A stretch of DNA of 64,000 nt, taken from NCBI GenBank assembly GCA_030737875.1, contig CM060922.1, positions 306,767,456 to 306,831,455 of the forward strand. Direction: 5' to 3'. Positions 49,676-63,526 of the stretch are shown here, one piece after another. The notes beneath the pieces were generated by a model that was not told the origin of the DNA, made no database searches, and was given only the letters and a program-made list of their open reading frames with translations. The DNA comes from Allium sativum. Lineage: Eukaryota > Streptophyta > Magnoliopsida > Asparagales > Amaryllidaceae. Within the stretch, counting starts at the first letter, position 1. Each line of letters starts with the position of its first letter. The position numbers and the translations under genes are program-made.

Positions 49676-50050
49676 CACTACAAAAAAAAAGTGAACTAAA
49701 GACCGAAATTTTCGGTTTTTAATGTAACCAATCGGTCTTTAGACTATATTCAGAAACTGAACAAAGACCGAAATTTCGGTCTTTAAATGTCAAGTCTTAA
49801 ATAAAATTATGACCGAAAGGTTCGGTCTTAAAAATGTAAAGACCGATGTTTCGGTTTTAAAAGTTTTTGAAACTGAACTCTAAAGACTGAGGTGCAGTAT
49901 GTATTCAGTCTTAAATTTAAAGACCGATATATTTCAGTTTCAAACATATTAGAAACTGAATTTTAAGGACTGAATTTTAGTTTTTAGTCGGTCTTAAGTT
50001 GTGTCCTAACAATTTTAAATCAGTCTGCACTCGGTCTTTAAATCATTAAT
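49676..50050 (-). repeat. CACTA-2 3' terminus and subterminal repeat array
   Basis: After the terminal CACTAC come about a dozen copies of GACCGAAA / TTTCGGTC and close variants (GACTGAA, GACCGAT), many arranged as palindromes such as GACCGAAATTTCGGTC. This is the expected binding array for the element's own TNPA protein, by analogy with En/Spm. Confidence 0.85.
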
Positions 50051-50110
50051 AATATAAAAATATATTTATATTCCTAAATGCACATGCAAATATTATGCAC
50101 GTACGCATGC

Positions 50111-50122
50111 GCACACACACTA

Positions 50123-50170
<48 letters not shown>
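50111..50170. repeat. compound microsatellite (AC)n(ATAC)n(AT)n
   Basis: CACAC repeats, then about seven ATAC units, then about eleven AT units; tetranucleotide GTAT units continue at about 50175-50210. Confidence 0.95.
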
Positions 50171-50459
50171 AATTTGTATGTATGTATAAATATGTATGTA
50201 TGTATACACTCATGTATGCACATCCATAACAATAAACTATGCAACATTAATGATAATCAAACGATTAAATTTTATTCACCGTCACATGAACAGCAATGTA
50301 AACTACAGAACACAAATCATAATATATTAAACTTCAAAATCTCTACAAACATATTAACATAGAAGGAAAATAACAACAACAATGCATGTCTACTATATGC
50401 ATACATCTATTATTCCAACAAAGAACAAACAAAGCAAACAAGGAAAGCTAGACAGCCAA

Positions 50460-53400
50460 TCACTCCATACCTCCATCATGCTGATTTCCTTCCTGATCGT
50501 GCGGTGCTTGATAATTAGAAGGTTGCGAAAGTTGTTGCATAACCGGATACTGCTGTTGCATAAGATCAAAAAATGTCATATTTTGTTCTGCAGTCCCAAG
50601 AGCATTTGAAGGCACAGGCGAATGTTGTGATGGTCGTGCTCCAAGAGTATTTGAAGGCACATGTGAATGTTGTGATGGTTGTGCTCCAAATGGTATAGAC
50701 ATGTAACCTATTGACAAAGAAAAAAAATTAAAATTAGCAGTGGTAGAAGAAGAAAACCAAGTAACACAAAAGATTGAAAATAATCCTGGCATTCAAAAAT
50801 TTGTTTGAATTGGAACAATTAGGATGAACCTCTCCAAATGTGCATAGAGAATCAGTGGGCAAATAAGATACACAGAGTCAAGGTATTTTATATATTTTCA
50901 TTGGTGCGTCAAAATATACTATAAAGTATCAGGGTCATATGGCACCGAAGTGCACAGATAAACTGTGACTATAATGCATTGTTTAAGCAAAACAATGTCG
51001 GCTATGTTGTTCGGTGGTCAAGGCAGAATAGGGCAGGGTGCTAGGCGTACATTTCTAGAACCTAAGCAGAGCTCCACCAAATATTAAATAATATATTAAT
51101 AGAGTGCATCAAATAGTATATAAAACAATCCTTGATTGTATCAGATCCGATTAACTGGATACAGTCATATAGACTCCCACGTATTATCATTCATGTCCAA
51201 TGACCAAATAAACAGAACAAACCTATAACAAATTGATAGTATACGCATTCAACAGAAAAGGAATTGGTGTTGAAAATGCATAAGAGCATATGGGAGCATT
51301 CGAAAGCATCTAACAATTTCTCGTTGGTGTCTAAGCAGTACAATTCAAAAGGCACAGAACCCAAAAAAGGTCATTGTCTAGACAACGATCAGCTGCTACC
51401 GAGTGGCGTAGCATAGATCTACATCTGTTACGCACTTTAAAATTTGTAATCAACAATAGAAAATTTTATGATCAACGATAGAGAAGCGTCAGCTGAAGCA
51501 AAACTCAATTCAGAGGATCTATTTATATAATGACAAAGGGTAAACAAATTTGTGATGGTAGTTCAACTCAAAATGAAGCAAAATCTATAACCAAGGATAG
51601 AGAAAGGTCAGCGGAGGCACAATTCAAGCAAGAGACAATTTACCATGACATAAACATAGTAAAATTGAACAGCGTTGATTTTATTCAAGATGAAAAAGGG
51701 GAAATTAATAGGTCTAGCCCAAGAGTTAAAATAAATTTAAAAGATTCAAGCTACTAGATATGTAATTCAATAAATAAAAAAATCAGGATAGCCAAGGAAA
51801 GTCAACACAACACCCACAATTAAAATATAACTTGTTATTGAGATATAAGTTGCATCTATGTTTGATTAGCCCCAGTTAGACTTTCAGCAAGTCAGCTTCA
51901 TTTACCCAGTCTAAATTCATTAAACTCTACTTAATTAATCCATCATAGTTATAATCTTCAGACACAAGTGCACATATAATATATGCATGTACAGATAAAA
52001 CTCAACTGTATTACCCCAAATTTATTGGTTGCCTGATACTATTATCATACACATGCGTTATATGCATGCACAGATAATACATGCTACAGTAAGAATATAC
52101 AATCAAAAAATTATAAATGATATGATTATGTATAGGATAGCCCTCATTCATTAGGCTCATTGAAATCCATTTAGATGTACAACTTCTATCAAAATATTGA
52201 AGGACAAACCTTTTCATCCATATAATTAGATGAATTCATTGCATCTTTAGTTCCCTAACATACAAATCCGATGAGGGGACAAATAATTAACCATGGTGAG
52301 CAACAAAAATATTAATTGATACAGGTAAGCAACGAATCATTACTGAGCTTTTATTAGGATAGTATGGTCTAAATTGATAATGTCGTTTTATTTCTTAGCT
52401 GTTATATGTACATACATCTGATAACGACATGCTTGTAGATATGGTCATCAAGGGTTGACCACTATCAAAATCTTTTAGTGATAATCAGTCTTGTTATGCA
52501 TCTGACAACGACGTGCTTGTAGTTGTAGATATTATCATCAAGGCTCCAATAATCTTTGAGCGTCATCAAATTCTTTTCCCGAAAATCAGTTAATTGTTTC
52601 TTAAATTAACATGTGGGTATTTATTAGTGTATATACTTATTTGCTAAGCACTAAATACTTACAGTAAAATTGCCAAATAAGAAAAGAGCTTCTATTCCAA
52701 GCTGTTGTGTCCCATGAGCCAAAAACAGTACACTATATTTAATTGTTTCCCTCAGTTGACAAATAAAACGTAGACAAAGATAAACGGACACAGATTTTGG
52801 AGACTGAGGATCACATTTGTCACAATTTATTCATTATATTTTATGATTTAAGATGAGCCAACTCCTTTTCTTTTTCAATAAAATTATCTTAGAAGCTTAA
52901 GGTTGCTGTAAGAAGGTCCTAAGGGTCCGCCTGCAAATTTCGTAGAATCGATCATGGAAGGTTTGAAAATAAAGAATTTGACCGTCAATGGTCGTAGCGG
53001 TGATATTGGCGTTATTATAATTAGCCCCAATTTTAGCAAGTCAGTTTCATTTTGCCCAGTCTAAATCCATTAAAGGCTACATAATTAATCTATCATAGTT
53101 ATACTCTTCAGCAGTCATCCACACAGTGTGGATCTGTATGATTATAACATTCAAACTATACAATATATATTATACATAGAATATGAAAATCGTTATGCTT
53201 CATTATTGGCCTAAGTAAACAAAAACTTGTCTTGCTATGTATCTAAAAAAAATGGTCATTTTCAGTAGTATATGTTCAAGTTTGGTGTCTGAAACTTTCA
53301 AAAAATCAAGTAAAAGATACCGTGGACGCTGAAACTCGTATTATCAAATATTCAAACAGGTCGTGACTGTTCATAATTGTTCATGGAGGAGATGACATTG

Positions 53401-56400
53401 TAACGGATCCTTCGGTTAGCAAATTACTTTATGAATATGCAGCTAGTAAAGACAAGACATTTAAGCTTTATCCTGGAATATGGCATGCCCTTACTTCAGG
53501 CGAGCCTGTCGAAAACATAAACCTTGTGTTTTTAGACATCATTTCACGGTTAAACGAGTGAGCTATGGAGACCGATTTAATGACAGAAAATGAACCCAAG
53601 GCAGTCCATGATGAACACACATTAGCTACAAAGAACAAGTGATCATACTAAGTTATTATTGTTATTATTATTTTAGCTCAGAACATTTAGGCAAAATTTA
53701 TATATGTATGGATAAAGTTTGTTGTTCACAAATCTTCTCAACTTAGGAGATGTAATTGTATATGGCATTTGCGTGGGTACAAGTGAAGATATTATTTGCC
53801 GTTTTTGTCGGACAGGAAAAGAAAATACTTATCATATTGTATTTGGATAGCATATCAGATAAAGACCTAACGTTTTGTGCAAGAAACAAATAGTGAAACC
53901 GACTAGCGTAAAGGATAGCATATGTTGCTTTCGTATATGACTTACAAACAAATCACGTTACATATTAAATATATGTACATGCTACTAGAAAACAGGGATG
54001 GTATGCTCAGTTCCATCAACCAAACAAAATGGGTTTTGCTCAGTTCAGAACTGCCTACAGTTCATTTACTGATAAAAAAATAACAGGTACGCATACTTGT
54101 ATCTTTTAGAAACCAAATATAAAAGGTTTGCAAATAAGAAATTCCTAACCTGCCATATGAGGAAATGTACCCATAAATCCAGGAAATCCCATTTGTTGTG
54201 ATTGAGCAGGCATGGCAGTTCCGGTAAACATATTGGACTGAGAAGGAATAGGATGTGGTGCAGGTACAGCAGGTTGCAAAGACATGGCGCCTGGCGAAGG
54301 ATTAGCGGTCTGTGTCTGTGCAGGCACGGCGGTTCCGGTAAACATATTGGACTGAGAAGGAATAGGATGTGGTGCAGGTACAGTAGGTTCCGAAGACATG
54401 GCGACATGCGAAGGATTAGTGGTCTGTGTCTGTGCAGTGGACTGCATCGGTGTAGTTGATTGTCTTAACTTCTCGAGCACCCTATTTTAACATTAATCTA
54501 TAAGTCAATAATTATACTGACAGTTAGAATTTAATTATTTATATTTCTTACCATTGACCAACTTCTTCCAATGAAAACTGAGTATGCATTGATTGGGTAG
54601 ACGAAGGCTGAGTCGAAGTAGACCTTTGATGAGATTCGGTTGAAGAAGATTGAGAACCACCATGTAAACTGCTAACATCTACATGAGGTGCTCCATATAT
54701 CTTTCCTTTTGTAAGTCCGCCCGATGAATCCACCCAGTATGTTGGATTAAATACATCCATTGCTTCTTCTGATTCGGCCTTTTTTTTGAGATAGTTCTCC
54801 TATTATAAAATATAATGTATTAATTCAATGAAACAACGCTATGTCAACTACAATATGTTTACCATGGTCTTTGCTGATTTATTATCCACATACGCACTGC
54901 TCTTTGATATCCTTTTGGTATTTTTCAAATTGTTCGATGGATCTCCAGAAACGTGCCAATATTGAAATGTCTCGTGAAACGTCGGTGCCTTCCCAGTCAC
55001 AGTTTTCTGCAGTCATGTATATGATTATTCAGTAAATATCATCATGGATGACAGTACTAAAAATGATAAAATAGAGAAGTTAGATAATATAATAAATATT
55101 TAAATTGTTAAATGCATGATAATAAGATGATATATAAAAGTGTACATTTTAACTAACGCAACTAGTCGTTCAACGAATAAGATATTGTTAAACCAAAATT
55201 GACTTACAATTTGTTCATTATGTGAGGCAATTGAGACTGAGCCTGCGCAGTGTCGAGTGCAAGTCCCTTCTTTCGGCGTAAGACGATTATTTCGCATTAT
55301 TTTTCTTTTCTCCTCATATTCCTCTTTTCCCCAATGAATATCAATCATCTCCTTCCATATGTCTGACTGAATCCAATCAGGTGGATGGTCCTTGCATTCT
55401 AGTATACTTGTAGTCTTCTTAGATTTTTTTGCATCTTCCCGTGCACGATTTAGTTTTTTCTTTAAGATATCTTTTGCTTTTGCCTCCCATAACCTTCGTA
55501 TTGTTGGCTCATGAAATTCATCATATGAGAAATGTCGCTGCACACAAATGTTTATCAACTTACTAATTACTCTTAATATGATTTTTGTACAGCAACATTT
55601 TATAAAGCCAAACAATGTCAGGTATCAAAATAGTGGTTAGAAAGTAGAGTGCTTATGGATATATAGGTGCAGCAAAGGCAGGTCTTACTGAGATTATCCA
55701 ATGAAGATATAAGTATTGATAAATTTACATGTCTGTTAATAGGCGTTATGAGAATGAGAACTATTTTTTAGCAACTATTTAGTTGATATATCTTCAAAGG
55801 AACATGAAACATGCCAAATTGAAAGTTTCATATGTGTAAGAGCATCATGGCATAATTTTGTTGTATTTAAAAGAACCAAATTGGCCTGGATGAATTTTGT
55901 AGCCACTGTCAACTTACATTTAACAAGATAACTGAAATATGTTCATTTTTTTTTTAGATTTTCATTTATATTTAACCATGGGCAACGATTGATTAAAGGA
56001 AGAAATATAATATAAAGATAAGTTATGAAACGTCAAGTTTCCCTAGCTGCTATTTTTTATGAAATAATGACAATGAAAAAAAAATTAGCGTAATGAACAA
56101 GCTAGGCACATGAAAACATAATGGATTTTTGAGACAATTGAGTCTTGGTCAAACACATTCAAATTCAACTTTCATATGATATAACAATATAATGATAGAT
56201 TTCCATCGTAAAGAAAGGTAGACAAAGGGGTACAAAGAAGATAAAACATCGCTAACTAACAGGGGTCGAGTTCAAGTAAAATTCTTAGCGTTAATGGAAG
56301 GGTTCGAAGTCTTAGCGTCAACGTGGAATGCAATACATAAATCTCTATATGTATATAAAAGAATCGATAACAAACGAAGACAAACTGACTGAATAAGCCG

Positions 56401-57900
56401 CAAAATAGTACATTTACATTGAACACAAGAAAACCAATAATTGCAAATTTTGAAAGATATATTGATTTTTATATCAAGGACTTAAGTTATTAATTTACAC
56501 ACATTCAAATAATAACTTTGCAAAACCTACGGCCTGAAACACATGAAATCAACATTGCAATATAACTACAATAATCATATGGGTTATGTTAACGAGTGCC
56601 TTAATGGCACATGATAGGAATCAGGTTTGTTTACTAAAAGATAATAAATTTATTACAAATGCCAATCATGTTCCTAAAATCTGAATAAAACAGTAACAAA
56701 GTTAAGAAATCTGAATAAAATTTAAAAAAAAAAACTAAAGACAACGAAAATGAAGTACTATAGGCTAATTGTACATGCAGTTATCTTGTGATAGATAAAA
56801 GCAAAAAACTAAAGAACCAAATAGCACATCGTTGTAGGCAACAGGGAAAAAGAGGTTGCTAGCACAGAATTATGGCAACCCAGCAAAGCCGCCTTTTAGC
56901 GTCAAATAATTCAATACTAGAAACAATGTAGAAGAAGCTGAATTGAATTTGAGCTTCAATCAAAATTGACAAATACATTCAAAAAAGTAGCTCTCAAGCC
57001 TGGCAAGGCGAAAGCCCTCAGGCGGCCACCGAAAATGTTTAGAGAAACAAGCCTTTAGCTTCTCATTATCGACCAATGAACCAAGAAATAAAAATAGGGG
57101 AAACATGAAAAATACACAGACGAACGAAAATCGATCATAACCATTAGCTTGATTTCTCCGAAGAGACTGATTACGCATAGTATAATCAGCGCTGATCTTT
57201 CGGGGAAAGTATCATCATTTTACTAGTTTTCATAAACGGCAAAAATAATTCTAGATAGAAAAGACATTATAAAAAAAAAGCTAAATAAACATACAGATAA
57301 AATAAAAACCAAGAAACCCTTGACTTAACGTCGGCTTACGGAAAGATGAACTGAAATATGATCATTTATTAAAAAACAGACAATAATATAAGGACATCCG
57401 CTTTCATGAAACATAACAATAGCAATTTAGGAAGTAGGTACCTTGAATTCGTCAAATAGTATGTCCTTAATTTCTGAAGGAACCTTTTTGAATTCGAACC
57501 ACGGTCCCGTAAAACGTCTAGACCATATTTTCCCAATTACGCGTGAGGCCATTTGATTAAGAAAACTAATAAAAAAATTAATGTTATCTTAAATAGTACA
57601 TATTTATAGAAAGATATATCCAAACTTAATAAAATGATTTATTTACCAATTCCCTGTCCATTTCAATGGAGGTTTTTTGGTTATCGGATCAACTGGAGGA
57701 TTGTAACCTTGAGTAGGAATGGTTATAGAATCATCTTCTTCGACTTGTTCATCTTGCTCATTAACGTCATTATCTCGTTGCGTCTCTTCTCCATATGGTG
57801 GAAGATCGCTATGCTGAGAACTAGACGTGCCAGCATTTCTGAATCGATCCAAATTTCTTCCTTTTTGAAGTAGGCATCGTTGTAAAGATCCTCCTGGCAT
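50460..57900 (-). CDS. TNPA-like protein of CACTA-2 (Transposase_24), seven exons, intact
   Basis: Exons 57900-57647, 57565-57442, 55537-55208, 55006-54863, 54799-54552, 54481-54150 and 50707-50460 join at GT-AG sites and give 559 aa without a stop. Exon 1 is acidic (EQDEQVEEDDS). Exon 2 has WFEFKKVPSEIKDILFDEFK and exon 3 has EPTIRRLWEAKAKDILKKKL and PPDWIQSDIWKEMIDIHW. Exon 4 has TVTGKAPTFHETFQYWH and AYVDNKSAKT. Together these form the Transposase_24 domain. Exon 5 has NPTYWVDSSGGLTKGKIYGA. Exon 6 carries a 38-residue tandem repeat around PAPHPIPSQSNMFTGTA, and exon 7 is Gln/Pro-rich. Likely role: binding the GACCGAAA subterminal repeats as partner of TNP2. The joins are predictions; the last intron is 3.4 kb. 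Confidence 0.82.
51530..51757 (+). other. 75-codon open frame, unidentified
   Basis: A polar open frame starting MTKGKQICDGSSTQNEA inside the last TNPA intron, on the opposite strand. It resembles no family I recognise. It may be part of a captured fragment or chance; context alone keeps it on the list. Confidence 0.2.
53370..53561 (+). pseudogene. captured C-terminal fragment of a monoacylglycerol lipase / caffeoylshikimate esterase-like gene
   Basis: 64 codons read FIIVHGGDDIVTDPSVSKLL, then YEYAASKDKTFKLYPGIWHA, and end LVFLDIISRLNE before TGA. This is the C-terminal part of plant serine hydrolases of the MAGL / caffeoylshikimate esterase group. The Asp of GGDDIVTDP and the His of YPGIWHALT match the second and third members of the catalytic triad. 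The nucleophile exon (GxSxG) is absent, so the fragment cannot make an enzyme. No clean acceptor site is seen upstream. It lies on the plus strand within the last intron of the CACTA-2 TNPA gene, antisense to it, which fits gene capture by the transposon. An older host relic into which the element grew is less likely. Confidence 0.8.
54202..54450. repeat. 114-bp tandem duplication inside TNPA exon 6
   Basis: Two copies with period 114 bp, starting around CCGGTAAACA at 54221 and 54335. They keep the reading frame and encode the repeated PSQSNMFTGTAxPAQ segment. Differences between the copies are few. Confidence 0.9.
55538..57441. other. intron 2 of the CACTA-2 TNPA gene
   Basis: A 1.9-kb AT-rich intron. 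A 72-codon frame at 56960-57178 (minus), starting MRNQSLRRNQANGYDRF, stands out by higher GC but resembles no known protein. Otherwise nothing is seen. Confidence 0.6.
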
Positions 57901-59817
57901 TGTACTTGAAAAAACCTACAATGAATGTATAAGAACACAAGATAAATTACTTTGATGTTGAACCAATATATTGTATGAAATCCTTACAAATTGAAAATTA
58001 AATCCTAAACTAAGGAAACTCTGTTAGAATATATAATCAAGCACAAACATGCAGACACCATTAAAGACAGCTAAAAAAAGACATGCTAAAAGCATATGGA
58101 CATATATTACCATAGTTGTTGGCAGTGGTGGGGGAGTGGAGTGAACTAGGGCATCAATTCTTTAACCTTAACCAGTGTTAAATGGTATCGCAAAATGTGA
58201 GGTGGTTAAATAAGTTATATTGATATGTTCAACATGTATGGCTATCTTTTACTATCATATGGACCAACATATTCAGTCAGAACCTTTTCGTCTAAAATTT
58301 TCAGTCGTTAATTTCAAATTTCAGTGACATGAAGATCGGTACAGATTAGTAATATACTCTTCCCAAGATAAACATTCCATTGATCTTCGATGACCTTTTA
58401 GAGTAATGAACTGAGGTTACTAAAAGGTGTAACGTATTCAACCGTACTAACAAACAACCACCACATACTGAAGTTAAACTACCAACAGGAAATATTCATC
58501 CATTTGTCAATCCAGTAAGGCAAGATTGGGGATATTAAAATAACAAGAATCATATCACTTGGGATCCTAAAATTTTCTATTGTACAGTATTAATAATGAT
58601 CAACAAGTTATTTCAATGCTTCCTTAGAATAAGAGTGGCATACCTGTACTCTTACCTGTGATACATGGACTTCACACTCAGCTACAAAGACAAAAATTGT
58701 GGGAACATATGTTCTATCTCTAGCTACTATGTGGTGGTTTTAACCATGTCATGTACAATTCAGATAGGGTGGGCTGAAATAACAGTACTGAGAATGCTTA
58801 TAATGGTTTTATAATACTGTTGTATCTTCCGACCTTAAAGAGATGCCATGCACAAGAAATATGTTTACATATGGTTAGTACGGATTACAACGCACATAGT
58901 AAAATTGAAAGATGCTTGACAAATGATGAATTTTATCTGCAATTTCTTACTGCATTTGCTTAGGTTCTTAATCATTCAACCAATGCTTAGCCTAGCTATG
59001 CCACTACATGGAATGGATAGGGGCTAGCATGGAAGATCTAATTTGTATGAGATCAAAATGTGTACTAGATCACACCTTTAAGGGGCTTTTTATCAAACTT
59101 GAAACTAGATATACACTTGGAATCACAGATGCCTGAAGTTTTTGCATTTTCAAAGACTCATACATTGCAGACACCATTTACAGCTAGTACACTCTAACTC
59201 AAAACCTTTATGATTGAAAATTTCTCATTACGGGAATCTAGCATATAAATTTGACATGCAACCAAAGCTTTATATGCTTCAAAATTTGATATATGCAAAT
59301 TTATAAACTATGCGCGAAATCATTTTCTAGCAAGGACATTTCTATGCACATTAAGTTTGAAACATGCATATTTCGAAATTCAGGCTTTTAAGATTATATG
59401 TTTTCAAACAGATGAATGACAGAAGAAACAGATTTCATGCACACATATTTTAGAATTCAAGCTTTTATTTCGAGTTATGGCCAAGAAATTTATATACATT
59501 TGGCCTTATCTGTATGAAATCAAAATTTTGTCTTATATATGCAGTTAGTCCTTACTCTGAACATGAAATAAGGTTCATGTCAAAAAGAAAATATAACAAA
59601 AGCATAAAACAAAGTCTATATCTTACCTGCTCAAATACAGGAAATGACACACCCAGCCTGGTGAGTTGTCACCACATAATTTTCTCGAATCTTCCCAATT
59701 CAACGAAGCAAAAGTTTTAATAATACCAACAAATCCATAAATATACAGTAAAAATGTAGCATTATTTGAAAATAATGTAGGTTCCACATATTTAATACAT
59801 TGTTATTTGCTGTTTAA
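57901..59817. other. intergenic spacer of CACTA-2 between TNP2 and TNPA
   Basis: About 1.9 kb of AT-rich DNA between the TNP2 stop codon and the TNPA start. It should hold the TNP2 polyadenylation signal and the TNPA promoter; neither could be pinned down. No coding stretch is recognised. Confidence 0.6.
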
Positions 59818-62800
59818 TTAAAATGCAAACTCTTCATCACTATCTTCATCGTTAATATTTTTATCATTGTCACTATCTTGGCTTCCCTCCTCATTGTCAA
59901 GATCAACTTCTTCATCATAGTCTACCACTTCATCATCTGAATTTTCGTCATCAACTGACCCATTAAGATAAATATCATTTGTTTGCATTGCACATTCCAA
60001 CTCCTCATCATTAACCTCGTCAAAATGCTCCACCATAACCATATGATCAAGACTATCATCTATACAAACGGTAGAGGGTTCATATATCTCATCTACTTGA
60101 TCTACATGTGCATCATCATCCGTTCTGACATGGCTCATCACATCAACTGCATACCTACTCCTAGCTTCAGTTTTAACAACGGTTAGCCATTCATTTGAAC
60201 CACTTCCAGGTTTAGACAATAAAAACATTTGTTGGCATTGGTGGGCTAACACAAAGACATCATCCGTTTGCAATCGAGAATTTCTATTTAGTTCTATCAG
60301 TCCATTTGTGGGGTGCACTTTGATTCCATTTCTACTTAATGTGTCAAACCAGTCACAATTAAATATAAATATTTCATTTTTTTCACCGAGATATCTAACC
60401 TTGATAACTTCGTTTAACAACCCATAATAATCATTTTCCAAATCATCATAATAACTCCCTTTCACGCAGACACCACTATTCATTGTTGTCTTGTTTTTGC
60501 CATACTTAAGTGTATGAAATTTAAAACCATTAACATAATAGCCATTGTAGCATTGTACTACATAGTCCGGTTTTTGTGCAAGCAAATATAATTGATGTCC
60601 AACGCCATTTGATTGAAACGGAATCTACAAAAAGAAATGGGTAATTAATAATAGCATTCAGCTTGTTTCTATTAATAACTATAATTTAAAAAACATACAT
60701 GTTCTTTTAACCAATCAGGAAATATTGACTCAAGCTTTGTAACAATAAAGCTTTCATTTTCCATAGGATGTTGACTTCTTAATTCATTTCTACATTGACT
60801 GTAAAAATAAAGTAAGTTAATTAAATGACATATGCTTTAAATACTAGTTTAAAAATTTTCATATACATACTTCACATAGTCTTCAACTTCGGTACAGTTG
60901 AAAAGCACATATTTATGTATGGCATGATGTTCAAATTGAGAGAGTTTCCTTACAACGGACGCGTTAGATAACACTTTTCCTGGATGGCAAAATATGGATA
61001 ACCGTCCATCAACCGTAACTTCTCCATCATCATCATTTCTTGGAGGGTGGTTCCAAATTGTTTCAACATTTGGACCAAAATAACATGATGAAAAATTTGA
61101 AATCTCATCAATGACATAAGCTTCAGCAATTGATCCCTCAACATGTGCTTTATTGCCTACTTTTCGTTTTAAATAAAATAGAAACCTGCATCATATTAAG
61201 TTTTGTCGAAACAACGATAGATAAAAAGTATCAAGGAATCTTTAAATACTATAATAAAAACATACCGTTCAAACGGATACATCCAATGATATTCAACTGG
61301 ACCACCAACCCTAGCCTCATATGGTAGATGGACTACTAAATGTTCCATAGAATTAAAAAATCCAGGAGGAAATATTTTCTCAAGCTTACAAATTATCTCG
61401 ATGATATTTTTTTGTAGAAGAACCATTTTTTGAGCATCGATATTTCTTGCACAGAGTTCACGAAAAAAATTGCTTAGCTCTACCAAAGTGTCCCAGATAC
61501 TTTTTGGTACAAATGGTTTAAATGCACTAGGAAGAAGTTTTTGCATAAACACATGACAGTCATGGCTCTTGAACCCACTTATTTTGCTTTCTGACTCATT
61601 AACACATCTTTTGATGTTAGAAGCATACCCATCGGGAAATTTTAAGCATTTAACCCATTTGCAAACTTCTTTCTGGTTGCTTTTTGTAAGACAATAAGGA
61701 GCTTTTGGTTTGTAATAACGACCATTAGGACGGCGAACCAAGCTCATCCATCGAGTTTTACTACAATACTTTTCAAGATCAAATCTTGCTTTCAGATTGT
61801 CTTTTGTTTTTTCGGTGTCCATTAATGTCTCAAATATATTATCAAAAAAGTTTTTCTCAACATGCATTACATCTATAGTATGACGAATCAAATTGTTCTC
61901 CCAGTATGGAAGATCCCAAAATATACTTCTACGAAGCCAATTGTGTGTATCACCAAAACCTTGTATTTTTTTGTTTCCAGATTTAATCCCAGGTTCAATA
62001 TAAGGTAATTGTGAAACAATATTTTTCATCTCAATACCGGAACGTTGAATGGGAGCACCATCTAATTCAATTGTATTCCTCTTGAACTTATCTTTTTGCT
62101 TTCTAAATGGATGATCTAATGGTAGAAAACATCGATGACAATCAAACCATGAAGGCTTTCCACCGTGTTCAAGAGTAAAAGACTTTGTTTGTTCCATACA
62201 GTATGGACATGACAATTTACCATGTGTACTCCAACCCGATAACATTCCGTAGGCTGGAAAGTCGCTGATTGTCCACATCAATGATGCCCTTAAAATAAAA
62301 TTTTCTTTTTTATTCACGTCATAAGCTGCTACACCATGCCACAAATCCAATAACTCACGAATCAAAGGTTGTAAGAAAACATCCAAATTTTTTCCAGGAC
62401 TTTTAGGACCTGGGATGACCATGTTTAAGAACAAGAAAGGTTTTTTCATACACTTCCATGGTGGTAAATTATAAACTGCCAAAATCACAGGCCAACATGA
62501 ATAACTGGTGGATTTAGTTCCAAATGGACTAAAACCATCTGTACAAAGTCCAAGTCTAACATTTCGTGGAGAATTAGCAAAGTCGGGATAACAATGGTCG
62601 AAATACTTCCATGCATCACTGTCAACTGGGTGCGCCATATTACCACTTGAAGAACGATTGTAATAATGCCATGTCATGTCTTTAGCATGCATTGAAGACA
62701 TGAATAATCTTTTAAGTCGTGGAATGATTGGAAAATAACGCAATTGTACTTCAGACTTTTTCTTTCTACAACTATCATTAGACGTATATCTAGGTTCTTT

Positions 62801-63526
62801 GCAAATATCACACACCGTCTTTTCTTCATTTTCTTTATAATACAGCATGCAAAAATTATGACAAGCATCAATCTTTTCGTAACCAAGTCCTAAAGGTTTT
62901 AACATTTTCTTTGCCTCGTAAAAATTGTTAACTAGCTTATTATCTTCTGGCAAAAATCTTTTGATCATAGAACTTGCATGGTTAAAACCTACATGAGTCA
63001 ACCTTGTTTGAGACTTCAAAACCATCATATTCACACATGCCGATAACACTGTTTCACTTTTGCAACCTTCATATAAAGGCTCGTCAAGGGCTTTTAACAT
63101 TTCTAATAATTTTTTAGCTTCAGAATTTGGTGTTTCATCGATATCACTATCAAAATTTTCATCTGGATGGATATAGTTTCCCCCCATTGCATCTATAATC
63201 ATTTCTCTAAATGTGTTATCATCATTCATGTTACTATTTGAACTTTGAGGCATATAAGTTTCTTCAATATTCATCTCTCCGTGATACACCCAACGTAAAT
63301 AAAATGGTGTAAATCCTTTCGTTAGCAAATGTTCTGTGACTACATCTTTACGTAGATATTTTGTATTATCACATTTCACACAGGGACATCTAGCAACGGT
63401 GACAACCCTTTCTGATACTACTTGGGAAAATGCAAAATTAACAAATCTTCCAACACCATCAATGAATTCCCGAGTTACAAAACCGTTTTCATTAGTCCTA
63501 CGATACATCCATGATCGATCATCCAT
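59818..63526 (-). CDS. TNP2-like transposase of CACTA-2, four exons, intact (1160 aa)
   Basis: This is the transposase of the CACTA element, expected to cut at its terminal repeats in the nucleus. Exons 63526-61266, 61185-60871, 60798-60699 and 60624-59818 join in frame with GT-AG borders. Residues about 1-85 form the transposase-associated domain (MDDRSWMYRR, CPCVKCDN, WVYHGE). The Transposase_21 core follows at about 255-490 (LRYFPIIPRLKRLF, DGFSPFG, WTISDFPAYGML, CPYCMEQT), then a DUF4218-like part at about 620-760 (KSHDCHVFMQKLLP, GPVEYHWMYPFER). Exon 4 contains the DUF4216-like part (FNCDWFD, KVHPTNGLIELNR) and a strongly acidic C-terminal tail. The ATG at 63526 is preferred over an upstream TTG in the same frame because the family N-terminus starts there. 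Confidence 0.9.
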
